Virus record (IMG/VR): IMGVR_UViG_3300033144_006951
Location: 1-30,251 of that record
Direction: 5' to 3' (one strand)
Source: a virus
Length of the DNA: 30,251 nucleotides
In this document: in pieces, positions 13,669-22,950 of the stretch
How the letters are laid out: each line of letters begins with the position of its first letter
Position numbering within the stretch: position 1 is the stretch's first letter
Notes under the pieces: model-generated
What the model was told of the DNA's origin: nothing
The model's input: only the letters and a program-made list of their open reading frames with translations
The model's database searches: none
Translations under genes and position numbers: made by a program

Positions 13669-15959
13669 TGAGTTGGATTGATGATAATAAGGGTCAGGGG
13701 CCTTGGGAGCTTCAAAAGCAACCTGATAAACTTGGGTATGTAAATAACCCCTTCTGGACTAAGACTGCTACCGGCAAACATGACCCTTGTGGCTATTGGC
13801 TAACAGGAGATAATTTTAAAGTTACTACATATACTAATTATATACAGGGGACTGGTTGGATTTTCAAAGCACCTACAATAACTAATGTTTTTGGCAATGC
13901 TTTAGCAACACATGACTCACAGATATATGGTTTCTCTATTCTCCCTGATACGCTAGCGAAGTGGAATAATATTAACGCTTGGGAGAACATTGGTAGTTAT
14001 TCACCAGTAGACCAAAATCAAAGTCCAGATATAATTTCTTTTGGTGAAAGTTTGTATGTTCTCTACAGTTACATATATAAAAATGAGATATTTCGTATAG
14101 TTAATAATTCTTTCGTTTTGTTTAATTCTGGTTTTGGTATAATGCTTAGAAGGCTTATTGGATATCACGATGTATTGTACGCTACAGATACCCATAAAAG
14201 CCAATTATTTAGAGTACTTGATGGAGCTTGTGTAGCATATACTGATAACTGGACTGATGGCCTATTAGCTAATATTGTTTATAACGATCTTCTGTTTTGT
14301 GCGACTTTTGGTGGAAGCGCTCATGACCTCTATAGTTGGGATGGGAATGATGGCAGCAATTTTATACTTAGAGCAACTCTGAATTTTGGTACTGGAGGGG
14401 TTATACAACTTATAGAGTACAACGAGGAGCTATATATTTTCGGGAAGTATAGTCTTGGATACAAGATGCATAAATGGAATGGAGTAGATGCAGTAGAGTT
14501 TGTGTGTAATTGTCCTACACATTTTCCGTTGACAGATAATTTTGCTGTAGTATATGGTAATAGACTTCATTATATTGATGAGAATGGAATATTATATATT
14601 TTTGACGACACAACAAAAGAGTTTACTGCACTAACAGCAGAAATAACTTCTTCTGGCCAATTTACAAGATTGATTATTCATAATAATCTTATATACGCTG
14701 ACTTAGCAGGCAGTTTATATGAGTACAATGGGTATATAAATGAAGTGACGAGAAAAGAATATATTAATAACATACTATCTGTAGATAATGCAGTATGGCC
14801 GTTCGAGAAGTCAGTACAAAAGCCTAATTATAATGAGGGAAACTTAATCAGTACCTACGCTAATCCTGTATGGAATAATGAGCACTTAGGAACTGCTATC
14901 ACTAAGCAGCATAAACCTTGTGGGTACTGGACTAAGAATTATATTCCACCAAAAGCTCCACTTCCACCTCCAACCTATAATTGGATTACTGCTATATTTC
15001 ACAATCCTCCACAAATGGTTGCGAAGATAAATTATTCATCTGGTGAGATAGGGGATAATGGTATTTTTGATATAACTCCTCCAGTTATATCTGCAATTGG
15101 TTATAATCCAGTAGTATATAAAGATTATTTATATGCTGCTGTGAAAGACGGTGATGATCAACTTGTTCTTGTAAAGTTTAATCTTGTTACTATGACTGTG
15201 GAAGATACTTTAATTATCATACCGCCAAATAGTTTTAACTTTCCCACATGCCACTGTCTCCGAGAAAATATTCTTTACATTGGCGTGCAATCTACATATC
15301 CAGGTATTAGTGATAGAGAGAGAGTCTATGAGATAGATTTAGATTCTTTTACCACATTACGTAGTGTAGGTCTTTATTACGGGTATGGTAGTGTACATAC
15401 TATTATCGCTACTGGCTCTATGCTGTATGTTTTTGTTGGCTACGGTGTATTTCCTGTTTACCTGTCTAACTTTTTGAAAGGTACCTATGGCATGATAGAA
15501 TATGATACGTTTAATAATTCTGTCGTATGCAATAAAGTAGGTACGGAATGCATTGTGACAAATAATAGTTATACAGTGTATAGAGTTTCTCTTACAGATC
15601 CTCCAGTTATACTCGAAACTAAAGCAGTGTTATTTTTAACACGGTCTCACTCAGTTATGTTAGATGCTAATAATTACGCTTATTTTGGCGATAAAAAGCA
15701 AGCAAAAATTCACCGCATTAATATGAGTATTTTTGATGATTTTGTAGATTTTGATTATTCTTCTTTTGGCATGGATGCTCCATTTAATAGTTTACAGTAT
15801 GCTGAGGGGAAGGGATTCTTTGTCAGTAATAATACCTGGTATGAAGACTCTTATAGAAAGATAGTAAAAATGGATTTAGCAACTATGGAAGTTGATTCAA
15901 TAATCAGCTTACCAATAGATCCTTACGTTGATACTATACATAGTATTGTAATCTCGTGA
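13668..15959 (+). CDS. Large repeat-rich tail protein, beta-propeller-like
   Basis: 763 residues, rich in Tyr, Asn and Ile, with repeated short beta strands (for example LYSWDGN, LYEYNGY, MHKWNGV). It starts MSWIDDNKGQGPWELQ. A motif NPFWTKTATGKHDPCGYW at about residues 27-44 recurs as NPVW with KQHKPCGYW at about 399-421, so the protein looks like two similar halves joined by a Pro-rich linker (PPKAPLPPPTYN). This suggests an internal duplication of an anchor plus propeller. Likely part of the tail, possibly receptor contact. No signal peptide or enzyme motif is seen. Confidence 0.6.
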   Translation: MSWIDDNKGQGPWELQKQPDKLGYVNNPFWTKTATGKHDPCGYWLTGDNFKVTTYTNYIQGTGWIFKAPTITNVFGNALATHDSQIYGFSILPDTLAKWNNINAWENIGSYSPVDQNQSPDIISFGESLYVLYSYIYKNEIFRIVNNSFVLFNSGFGIMLRRLIGYHDVLYATDTHKSQLFRVLDGACVAYTDNWTDGLLANIVYNDLLFCATFGGSAHDLYSWDGNDGSNFILRATLNFGTGGVIQLIEYNEELYIFGKYSLGYKMHKWNGVDAVEFVCNCPTHFPLTDNFAVVYGNRLHYIDENGILYIFDDTTKEFTALTAEITSSGQFTRLIIHNNLIYADLAGSLYEYNGYINEVTRKEYINNILSVDNAVWPFEKSVQKPNYNEGNLISTYANPVWNNEHLGTAITKQHKPCGYWTKNYIPPKAPLPPPTYNWITAIFHNPPQMVAKINYSSGEIGDNGIFDITPPVISAIGYNPVVYKDYLYAAVKDGDDQLVLVKFNLVTMTVEDTLIIIPPNSFNFPTCHCLRENILYIGVQSTYPGISDRERVYEIDLDSFTTLRSVGLYYGYGSVHTIIATGSMLYVFVGYGVFPVYLSNFLKGTYGMIEYDTFNNSVVCNKVGTECIVTNNSYTVYRVSLTDPPVILETKAVLFLTRSHSVMLDANNYAYFGDKKQAKIHRINMSIFDDFVDFDYSSFGMDAPFNSLQYAEGKGFFVSNNTWYEDSYRKIVKMDLATMEVDSIISLPIDPYVDTIHSIVIS

Positions 15960-15986
15960 CAATTAAAAATAATAGGAGAATAACTT

Positions 15987-16430
15987 ATGGCAAATCAAGT
16001 TCCTAATACGTGGAAAGGGCAGTTATGGAAACCCTTTTTAACTGATGTCTATAAAATGATTTTAATGCAGAGTGGGTTTGTCTTTAATAAGGATGAGCAT
16101 CATTCTTATGCAGACGTATCATCTTCTGAACTAGCTACAGGGAATGGTTACACTGCTGGTGGAGTTACATTAACTGGTATTGTAAGAACAGTAGATGATG
16201 TAGGTGATAAGTGTAGTATTGCTTGGAATAATGTTACAATAAATGCAACAGGTGGATCATTAACGGCTTCGGGAGCTATTATTTATAATGATACAGCAGA
16301 TGGAACAGGAATTTATGATTATGCTAAGATTATTGTAAGTTATAAAGATGCAGGTGGTAATATAACAGCAGTTGATGGTACGCCTATTGTAATTAGTGCA
16401 GTTTCTGAGACAGTTGAAGATAAAGTATAA
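15987..16430 (+). CDS. Small phage structural protein
   Basis: 147 residues. The pattern HSYADVSSSELATGNGYTAGGVTLTG, then a WNNVTINATGGSLTASGAIIYND stretch is typical of a family of phage virion proteins with a small beta-sandwich, common in siphoviruses and podoviruses. The role is usually given as structural, sometimes tail or decoration. The start has AGGAGAA upstream. It is followed 20 bases later by another small structural gene. Confidence 0.65.
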   Translation: MANQVPNTWKGQLWKPFLTDVYKMILMQSGFVFNKDEHHSYADVSSSELATGNGYTAGGVTLTGIVRTVDDVGDKCSIAWNNVTINATGGSLTASGAIIYNDTADGTGIYDYAKIIVSYKDAGGNITAVDGTPIVISAVSETVEDKV

Positions 16431-16450
16431 ATAAAGGAGATTAATATATT

Positions 16451-16885
16451 ATGAAATTATCACTTGCGGTTAGAACTGCTTCTGGAACAGATGCTGCGGC
16501 AGCATGGGAAATTAGAACCGGAGCAACGCCTGGAAGAGTGAAAGTTATTGAGATAGGATTATTTCTTGCAGCAGCTACGGCAAGCATTATTGGTCTTGGA
16601 AGGCCTGCTGTTACTGGGATCACACCTACAACTCCAGTCGATTTTTTACCAGAAGATCCAGATGATGTAATTGCAACTGGAATAGCTCAATCGTCATTAG
16701 CGTGGGGAACTGGTCCGACTGTCCCAACTGAATTTATCCGTAGAATAGCTTTGCCAGCTACTATTGGTACAGGAGTAATTTGGACATTTCCAGAAGGGCT
16801 CATTATACCTGTTTCCGATAGTCTTGTATTGTGGAATTTAAGTACTAACTCAGTACTTGATGCTTATGCTGTTTTGAGTTTGTAA
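16451..16885 (+). CDS. Small phage structural protein, jelly-roll-like
   Basis: 144 residues with WEIRTGATPGRVKVIEIGLFLAAATASIIGLGRP near the start and a late RRIALPATIGTGVIWTFPEGLIIP segment, typical of short beta-sandwich virion proteins of phages. There is no enzyme motif. It has an AAAGGAG site, although the spacing is long (about 12 bases). Together with the gene before it, it forms a pair of small surface-type proteins in the tail module. Confidence 0.55.
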   Translation: MKLSLAVRTASGTDAAAAWEIRTGATPGRVKVIEIGLFLAAATASIIGLGRPAVTGITPTTPVDFLPEDPDDVIATGIAQSSLAWGTGPTVPTEFIRRIALPATIGTGVIWTFPEGLIIPVSDSLVLWNLSTNSVLDAYAVLSL

Positions 16886-16902
16886 TGTTGGGGAGGTAAG
16901 CG

Positions 16903-19071
16903 GTGTCTAAAATTAATACGAATATTTTTAGTGCAGCACAGAAGATAAAATCTATTTCTATACCTCCATCAAGAATAGAAGAAAAACTTGTCACTTCTTA
17001 CCCTGGTTCTTCGTTCGGTTTAGGAGAAAAAAGTTGGGTATATAATGATTTTGACTTAGGTAGACAGTTTCATAGTGTAACTACTAACGGAGAAATTTTT
17101 TGCGCCATAGGTACAAATTCTACAGGACCTTTCATTGCCTCATCTACTAATGGTCTTAATTGGACACTAAGATACACTACTTCTTTTAGCTATGCAGAAT
17201 GTTTTATTACATGGGAAAATAATTTATTTTTAGCTTGCGCTGGTAGGCATATATTAACCTCTCCAGATGGAATTACTTGGACTTTACAAACATCAGATTT
17301 AATTAGAGCAGTTAATTCAATAACTTATGGGAATAACCTATTTGTCGGAGTTGGTGCTGATGCTTATATAGTAACTTCTCCAGATGCAGCTATTTGGACT
17401 CTGCGAACTCCACCAAAACATTATACTCTAATTACTGTAGCGTACGGCAATGGAGTATTTGTTGCTGGGGGGCAACAAAAAGATTTTGGGTTAAACTCTT
17501 ATTTATTAACCTCAGCAGATGGTATTACTTGGACCGAGAGAGCAATTAATTCATGGTCATCTATTAGGGATATAGTCTGGGACGGCAATAAATTTTACGC
17601 TGTAACAGCTCCATCGTATATTACAAGTGATATGCATGTTGGAATACAGTATTATACTATTTATACATCTGATGATGGCATTACTTGGTCGTACTTTAGA
17701 ACTGTTCCTGGTGGTCGTACCTTACATGGTGTAGGTGGATATGATGGAAATATATGCGTAGTAGGTACTGATGGATTTGCTTTTGCTGACATACTTGTTG
17801 ATGGAGTTTGGGTAGCTGTTTCAGGGGGAGTTAAGAGAGGACAATTTCTAGATGTTGTCTATGATAGAGTAAATGATCTTTTTTGCAGTGTTGGGTATGA
17901 TGGTGCTTACGGGTCTTACTCAGCTATACTTGTATCGCAGAGTAAGGCTATCAATAAGGTTGGGGTTAGTTCTATAGGTGTTATAAGTGCTCCTGGAACA
18001 GGTGCAGATGCCGGGCCCGCAGCGCAAGTAAATACTGATGCTACATTAAGTTTTAATTGGTACAATAAAGATATAGATGGTCTTAGTGTTGTCTCGTATG
18101 GGAATTTCACTCGTCATATTACAACTGATATTGATACTGAAGATAATGGAATATTAGTCATCAGTTCGTATGGTACGTTAAATACGGGTAAAAAGTTTTC
18201 TGTGGATGCTGTGACTAAGCTATCTGTAGTAAGTGCAGGAGATATACGGACAGACGTACTTAAGAATAATTGGGTTAAGTGGTCTAACATTGGAAGTCTT
18301 GATTTCACAATAGGTAGAGATAACGTAGCAGGAGAAAGACCACTTGACTGGAGTGGTATGATTTATTGTGTAAAGAAACTTAATGGTAAAATTGTTGTTT
18401 ATGGCGAAAATGGCGTTTCATTCTTAATCCCTTCTGGAGTTGCTTTTGGGCTTAAAACTATTTATAGGATAGGACTTAAAGGAAAATGTGCAATTGCTGG
18501 AAATGAGTCAAAACATTTTTTCATAGATAATTCTGGAAAGCTTTGCGAAGTGTCAGATACTTTTCGGGTGCACGATTTTTCTGAGTACCTTTCTAAGTTA
18601 ACTTCTAACCTTGTAATGTCATATGATGAGCTTGAAAATTTCATTTATATTTGTGATGGGTCACTGGGATATGTATTTAATACTGTAACAAGTAACCTTG
18701 GCGGATGTTCATCAAACATAACCGGGATTGGTTATAAAACTGGCATACAGTATGTTGCAGCATCGAATACTATCTCAGTAGACCCATTCGAAATATGCAC
18801 TGGAATTTATGACTTAGGGGAAAGAGCAAATAAAACAATATTTTCTCTTGAACTTGGCGTGAGTTTAGAAAATGCACTTTATGTTGCAATTGATTACAGA
18901 AGAATAAAATCTTCTAACTTTGTACAGACTCCCTGGAAGTTAGTTCCACCTAATGGAAGAGTTAATATAATTGCTTGGGGAGTGGAATTTAGGTTTAGAG
19001 TTAAAGTGCTTGAGTATGAGTATTTTGAACTTAATTATATCAGAGTTAATGGGGTGTTAAATGCTTACTGA
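16903..19071 (+). CDS. Tail protein: propeller repeats joined to a P22 gp10-like hub region
   Basis: 722 residues, GTG start with GGGGAGG upstream. Residues about 79-265 contain five blades marked by WT motifs: TNGLNWTLR, SPDGITWTLQ, SPDAAIWTLR, SADGITWTER and SDDGITWSYF, an Asp-box-like propeller pattern. The C-terminal part (about 455-722, from IGSLDFTIGRDNVAGERP) with IYCVKKLNGKIVVYGENGV and IDYRRIKSSNF resembles the gp10-type hub proteins of podoviruses, which cap the head and hold the tail. The combination suggests a hub with a surface propeller. Its stop overlaps the next ATG by 11 bases. The gp10 link is from motif memory. Confidence 0.6.
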   Translation: MSKINTNIFSAAQKIKSISIPPSRIEEKLVTSYPGSSFGLGEKSWVYNDFDLGRQFHSVTTNGEIFCAIGTNSTGPFIASSTNGLNWTLRYTTSFSYAECFITWENNLFLACAGRHILTSPDGITWTLQTSDLIRAVNSITYGNNLFVGVGADAYIVTSPDAAIWTLRTPPKHYTLITVAYGNGVFVAGGQQKDFGLNSYLLTSADGITWTERAINSWSSIRDIVWDGNKFYAVTAPSYITSDMHVGIQYYTIYTSDDGITWSYFRTVPGGRTLHGVGGYDGNICVVGTDGFAFADILVDGVWVAVSGGVKRGQFLDVVYDRVNDLFCSVGYDGAYGSYSAILVSQSKAINKVGVSSIGVISAPGTGADAGPAAQVNTDATLSFNWYNKDIDGLSVVSYGNFTRHITTDIDTEDNGILVISSYGTLNTGKKFSVDAVTKLSVVSAGDIRTDVLKNNWVKWSNIGSLDFTIGRDNVAGERPLDWSGMIYCVKKLNGKIVVYGENGVSFLIPSGVAFGLKTIYRIGLKGKCAIAGNESKHFFIDNSGKLCEVSDTFRVHDFSEYLSKLTSNLVMSYDELENFIYICDGSLGYVFNTVTSNLGGCSSNITGIGYKTGIQYVAASNTISVDPFEICTGIYDLGERANKTIFSLELGVSLENALYVAIDYRRIKSSNFVQTPWKLVPPNGRVNIIAWGVEFRFRVKVLEYEYFELNYIRVNGVLNAY

Positions 19072-19516
19072 TAATACCATTTACAGAGTATTACCTACAC
19101 AAATTCCTGTGTTTTGGGATGCAATTAAATTTGCTTGCATAAAAGCAGATGAAATTGAAGCAGATACTATGTTTTCTTATTTTACAGAGTTGTTAAAGGC
19201 TTTACTTAGTGATAAAGCACAATGTTTCATTGCGTTAGATAAAAATAAAATACTACATACGATTGCAATTACAAGAATAGTGTGTAATGCAGTATTTAAA
19301 ACTCAAGAATTTAATATTCAATGCATGTATTCAGTTTCTCCAGTAAAAGATCGTATGCTTCAAAAATATTTTGATTTTCTTGTTACAGTAGCTAAAGATC
19401 TTAAATGTGATAGTATTACTTTTTATTCGAAGAATAATAGAATATGGGAAATTGCTAAGACAGTAGGAAGTGTTGAACGTTATAGATATTTTATTTATGC
19501 CATAGAGGAGAATTAG
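19061..19516 (+). CDS. GNAT-like virion-module protein
   Basis: 151 residues. The layout IPVFWDAIKFACIKADEIE, then CFIALDKNKILHTIAITRIV and a KYFDFLVTVAKDLKCDSITFYSK segment follows the secondary structure of GNAT acetyltransferases, a family often encoded between hub and ejection genes in podoviruses. The usual acetyl-CoA loop (Q/RxxGxG/A) is not seen, so the protein may be catalytically inactive and structural. It is coupled to the gene before it by an 11-base overlap. Confidence 0.5.
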   Translation: MLTDNTIYRVLPTQIPVFWDAIKFACIKADEIEADTMFSYFTELLKALLSDKAQCFIALDKNKILHTIAITRIVCNAVFKTQEFNIQCMYSVSPVKDRMLQKYFDFLVTVAKDLKCDSITFYSKNNRIWEIAKTVGSVERYRYFIYAIEEN

Positions 19517-19517
19517 A

Positions 19518-20438
19518 ATGAGTAGTGGTGGTGGTGGTGGCGGAGGGGACTCACAAACAACTGTTAGATATGCTGGGTACGTAGAAGATAAGCATGCGTC
19601 ACTTTTGAATCTTACCGCAACTGCAGTATGTGACGTAGTAGATGATTCTCCATTTTCTGGTTATACTGATATTGAAGTAGATGACGCATTTTTTGGAGCT
19701 GGCTATAGTATAACAAGCTTTCCTGCTATGTATGATATGTATGGGAAGTTTATGGCAGGTCTTGATATAGAAGCATTGTGGAGTCAAATTTATAACGACA
19801 CACTTAATAACCCTGTTATTAATGACTTAATCGGTGCGGAGAGTAATCTTCTTGATGATGAAGTAAAAGAAAATTCTTTACCAAGGTTACAGACTGGTCT
19901 CCGTGATATAAATTCTGTTATGAGCAGTTCTTTTGTTGTGGGAAAATCTATAATAGAAAGTACACGAACTAAAGTGATTTCAAAATTTTCAGCAGATCTT
20001 AAGTATAGACTTATTCCAATAGCTCAGGAAAGATGGAATACGCATCTCAACTGGAACAAGATCGTAATAGGAACGTACGCTGAGATAATGAAGTTGTATT
20101 TCTCAGCAAAGACTGACGTAGACGAAGTTAATTATGCAATGGCAGTTAAAAACAAACTTTGGCCTTTTACAGTTCTTGATTTCCTGAGAGCAGCTGTAGG
20201 CGCATTGCAAGGTGCGACTACCTCAAAGACTGACGTTGCGGGCGCTTCTACTGCGTCAAGAGTTATTAGTGGTGCATTAACAGGAGCTGCTATGGGAGCT
20301 ATGGTGGGAGGACAGATAACTAATACAGCTGCTGTTCCTGCAGCAGCTGGGATGGCAGCAGTTCCTGGTACAACATATGCTGGAACAGGGTCGTTAATTG
20401 GAGCCGGGCTTGGAATAGCATCAGCGTATACATACTAA
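19518..20438 (+). CDS. Glycine-zipper internal virion (ejection) protein, paralogue 1
   Basis: 306 residues. It begins SSGGGGGGGDSQTTVRYAGY, has a central amphipathic helical body, and ends with small-residue repeats (GALTGAAMGAMVGG, then GTGSLIGAGLGIASA), typical of glycine zippers that enter membranes. Such proteins in this place are usually carried inside the head and ejected to build a channel through the host envelope. The next gene is clearly a paralogue, sharing SFPAMYDMYGKFMAG against SFPSLYDMFGKYMSG and WPFTVLDFLRA against WNFTVLDFQRA. Starts 2 bases after the previous stop with GAGGAGAA upstream. Confidence 0.65.
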   Translation: MSSGGGGGGGDSQTTVRYAGYVEDKHASLLNLTATAVCDVVDDSPFSGYTDIEVDDAFFGAGYSITSFPAMYDMYGKFMAGLDIEALWSQIYNDTLNNPVINDLIGAESNLLDDEVKENSLPRLQTGLRDINSVMSSSFVVGKSIIESTRTKVISKFSADLKYRLIPIAQERWNTHLNWNKIVIGTYAEIMKLYFSAKTDVDEVNYAMAVKNKLWPFTVLDFLRAAVGALQGATTSKTDVAGASTASRVISGALTGAAMGAMVGGQITNTAAVPAAAGMAAVPGTTYAGTGSLIGAGLGIASAYTY

Positions 20439-20450
20439 GGGGATAGCGCA

Positions 20451-21326
20451 ATGAGTAGTAGTGGTGGTGGATCATCTGATTCTAAGCAAACAAAAAGATT
20501 TGCTCCTTATGTAGAGAATTATCATTCCGCATTACTGAATTCTGTAGCAACTTTTAATACAATGCTACTTGATGATTCTCCTTATGAGACTTACAGTAAT
20601 CAGGATGTAGATACAGGAGTCATTGGTATTGGTTATACACTGGCGTCATTTCCTTCTCTTTATGATATGTTTGGAAAGTATATGTCAGGGTTTGACGTGG
20701 AAAAAGTATTTGATACAGTATTTGAAAAGTTGTTTACTTTACCTGATATCAATGCAGTAGTAAATCCAATCACTGATTTAGTGGATGAGACTGAAGATAG
20801 TATTTCCACAGTAACTTATTTACTCTCACAGCGAGAACTTAATGCAATTTCTTGCAGTACTTTTGTGATTAAGAAAGCTGTTCTCGAGAGTAGAAGATTA
20901 CGAATGATCGCTAAAATAAGTGCAGAAGTTAAGTATAAACTTCTTAGCCTAATTGCTACTGAAAATAACTCTTACTTAAACTGGAGAAAAAATACTATAG
21001 ATTCTTACTCGTTGCTTATGAAACAATACTACATCATGTCAGCAGACGCGACTGATGCTAATAGTATATTCGGTGCTAATAATGCAATTTGGAATTTTAC
21101 AGTATTAGATTTTCAACGTGCAGTTCTTGGTACTATGTTGATGAATGCTGGATATCAGAAATCTGGACTTGTAAGAAAAAGATCTGATATATCTAAAGTG
21201 CTTCTTGTGACAAGTCAAGTAGTTAACGGTGCTGTAATAGGTAATATGGTGGGTGGGCCAGTTGGAGCTATGATGGGTGCTGCAATAGGATTTACATTAG
21301 GTGTTGCACAAATGTTACTCGAGTAA
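20451..21326 (+). CDS. Glycine-zipper internal virion (ejection) protein, paralogue 2
   Basis: 291 residues, paralogue of the preceding gene with the same architecture: SSSGGGSSDSKQTKRFAPYV start, the shared DDSPYETYSNQDVD acidic motif, the SFPSLYDMFGKYMSG block, LNWRKNTIDSYSLLMKQYY helix, and a glycine-zipper end (GNMVGGPVGAMMGAAIG). The two proteins probably act together, as the ejection proteins of podoviruses do. Divergence is large, so the duplication is old. The gene is followed by palindrome copy 4. Confidence 0.65.
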   Translation: MSSSGGGSSDSKQTKRFAPYVENYHSALLNSVATFNTMLLDDSPYETYSNQDVDTGVIGIGYTLASFPSLYDMFGKYMSGFDVEKVFDTVFEKLFTLPDINAVVNPITDLVDETEDSISTVTYLLSQRELNAISCSTFVIKKAVLESRRLRMIAKISAEVKYKLLSLIATENNSYLNWRKNTIDSYSLLMKQYYIMSADATDANSIFGANNAIWNFTVLDFQRAVLGTMLMNAGYQKSGLVRKRSDISKVLLVTSQVVNGAVIGNMVGGPVGAMMGAAIGFTLGVAQMLLE

Positions 21327-21328
21327 AA

Positions 21329-21361
21329 CTAAGTATGTGTCAATTATTGACACTTGCTGAG
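21329..21361 (+). repeat. 33-bp palindrome, copy 4
   Basis: The left arm CTAAGTATGTGTCAA and right arm TTGACACTTGCTGAG flank TTA; 12 of 15 arm positions pair, and the core GTGTCAAT-T-ATTGACAC (21337-21353) is a perfect dyad. It fills the 55-base gap before the next gene, followed by GAATTGGAG as in copy 3. Confidence 0.75.
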
Positions 21362-21381
21362 GTAGAATTGGAGATAATTAA

Positions 21382-22950
21382 ATGGCAGGTAGTTTTCTAA
21401 AACGCAAATATGATACACCTAAAAGATATAAAATTGATAAGTATGGAAGGACAATTAGTCCTGGGGTAAAGACATTTAAAATTGGTAAGGGGGGAAGAAT
21501 ACCTTACGCAATACGACTTCCAGGAGAAGTAGCTGGTGGCAGTAGAATACCTATAAACATCCTTAGAAATAGAACTTCAGGGCAAATTGGAGATACTGTT
21601 CTCGGGGAAGTTAAACCTGTTGTCACAGAACCTATTGTTACGAAACCTGTTGTCACGGAACCTGTTATTCCTAAAACTTCTAACACTTTGCAAGCTAAGC
21701 AAACTATGCCACAGGTAACTGTTGCTCCACACGTAACTACTACTTTACCAGTATCGGAAATTCCTAGTCCAGATGTTACTTCTATACCAGTAACGCAGAA
21801 AGAAGCAGTTGAGAGTGCAACTATTCCTACACAACTTCCAATGGATAAGGAAGATGCTTACTGGGCTCAAAAAGTAGGGAAGACCGGAATTTCACTTGAT
21901 AAGTTTGTCCAGTTAGCTGGTATGGTATCAGGTGCTATTGTTCCTGAGAGTCCTCAAAGTAGACTTGGCGAGCAGTTATCTGCGATGGGTGGTAAAGCTT
22001 ATGCTGGAAGGATTGGTAGAGAACGTGATGCACCTAATGTTTTGCTACAAAGAAGGCTTGCTGAAGCACGATTGGCAGATATAGAAGGAACAAGTCCCAA
22101 TGCATTACTTAAGAGGCGTAATTTAGAAGCAGATGCTAAAACTAAAGAAGAAATGCTTAGCGATCTTATATCTGGCCGTGAAGGGAAAAAAGAAACAGCT
22201 GCTCAGATTGCTAAGAAAAGAAGACTTGAGATACAAAAATTAGAGTATGACCTTAAAAATCCTGATATTCCGTATAAAGATAAATGGACATCTTATACAG
22301 CTGAGGCTACTGCTGCTGGTATTCCCATGGAGCAACAGTTGAAAAAATTTACTGAGGCCACCACACTTAAAAGTAGGGGTAATAATTATCATTACGTTAA
22401 GAATGCTGCCGGTGGCATGGATATTTATCTTAATGGGAAATTGTTATCAGGTACTGGAACGTACATTGGCGAGGATTCTGCTGGTACAACAAGTGAACTT
22501 ACAAAGCCAACTGAGAAGCAGATTACAGATGCTGCTGTTGCTATAGAATCAGGTGTTGGTATTACTGCAGCTCCTCTCGTCAATATGGTTAATAGATACA
22601 ATACTGAAGGTTATGCTTACGTACGAGAAGGAGAAGGTGAAAGACGTGGAGCTATACCGTTTACTAAATTCGGTATCGTACCCTGGTCTAATAAGGGAGA
22701 GTGGGTTAAGCAAGAACTCCCAGTTATTGATGGCGAACAAATGACTGGACCGAAACTTGAAGCATGGTCAGAAGCTGCTGACGTGCCATTTGATCAAGTA
22801 TTACAATATGCTCTTACTTTTAAAACTGATACTACAAAACCTTACACTGAAAAAGACTTACGTAGTTTATTAGAAAAAAAGAAAGAGACTGATCCTACTA
22901 TTGATATTGAGAGAGCTTTAAAAAGTTATAGCTTAGGAGGTGCATATTAA
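21382..22950 (+). CDS. Putative internal virion protein
   Basis: 522 residues. An N-terminal basic part is followed by short Pro/Val/Thr repeats (PVVTEPIVTKPVVTEPV, about residues 78-96), then a region beginning QKVGKTGISLDKFVQLAGM with a helical, coiled-coil-like stretch (RRLAEARLADIEGTSPNALLKRRNLE) and a less distinctive C-terminal part. Its place between the glycine-zipper proteins and the giant protein fits an ejection-complex component. No enzyme motif is seen. It ends TAATG, coupled to the next gene. Confidence 0.5.
   Translation: MAGSFLKRKYDTPKRYKIDKYGRTISPGVKTFKIGKGGRIPYAIRLPGEVAGGSRIPINILRNRTSGQIGDTVLGEVKPVVTEPIVTKPVVTEPVIPKTSNTLQAKQTMPQVTVAPHVTTTLPVSEIPSPDVTSIPVTQKEAVESATIPTQLPMDKEDAYWAQKVGKTGISLDKFVQLAGMVSGAIVPESPQSRLGEQLSAMGGKAYAGRIGRERDAPNVLLQRRLAEARLADIEGTSPNALLKRRNLEADAKTKEEMLSDLISGREGKKETAAQIAKKRRLEIQKLEYDLKNPDIPYKDKWTSYTAEATAAGIPMEQQLKKFTEATTLKSRGNNYHYVKNAAGGMDIYLNGKLLSGTGTYIGEDSAGTTSELTKPTEKQITDAAVAIESGVGITAAPLVNMVNRYNTEGYAYVREGEGERRGAIPFTKFGIVPWSNKGEWVKQELPVIDGEQMTGPKLEAWSEAADVPFDQVLQYALTFKTDTTKPYTEKDLRSLLEKKKETDPTIDIERALKSYSLGGAY

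Noticed and set aside
13198-15959. Frameshift joining the two tail genes into one
   Set aside because: The junction is a clean TAATG stop-start overlap used repeatedly in this phage, and the second protein begins with a plausible start; a frameshift is not needed.
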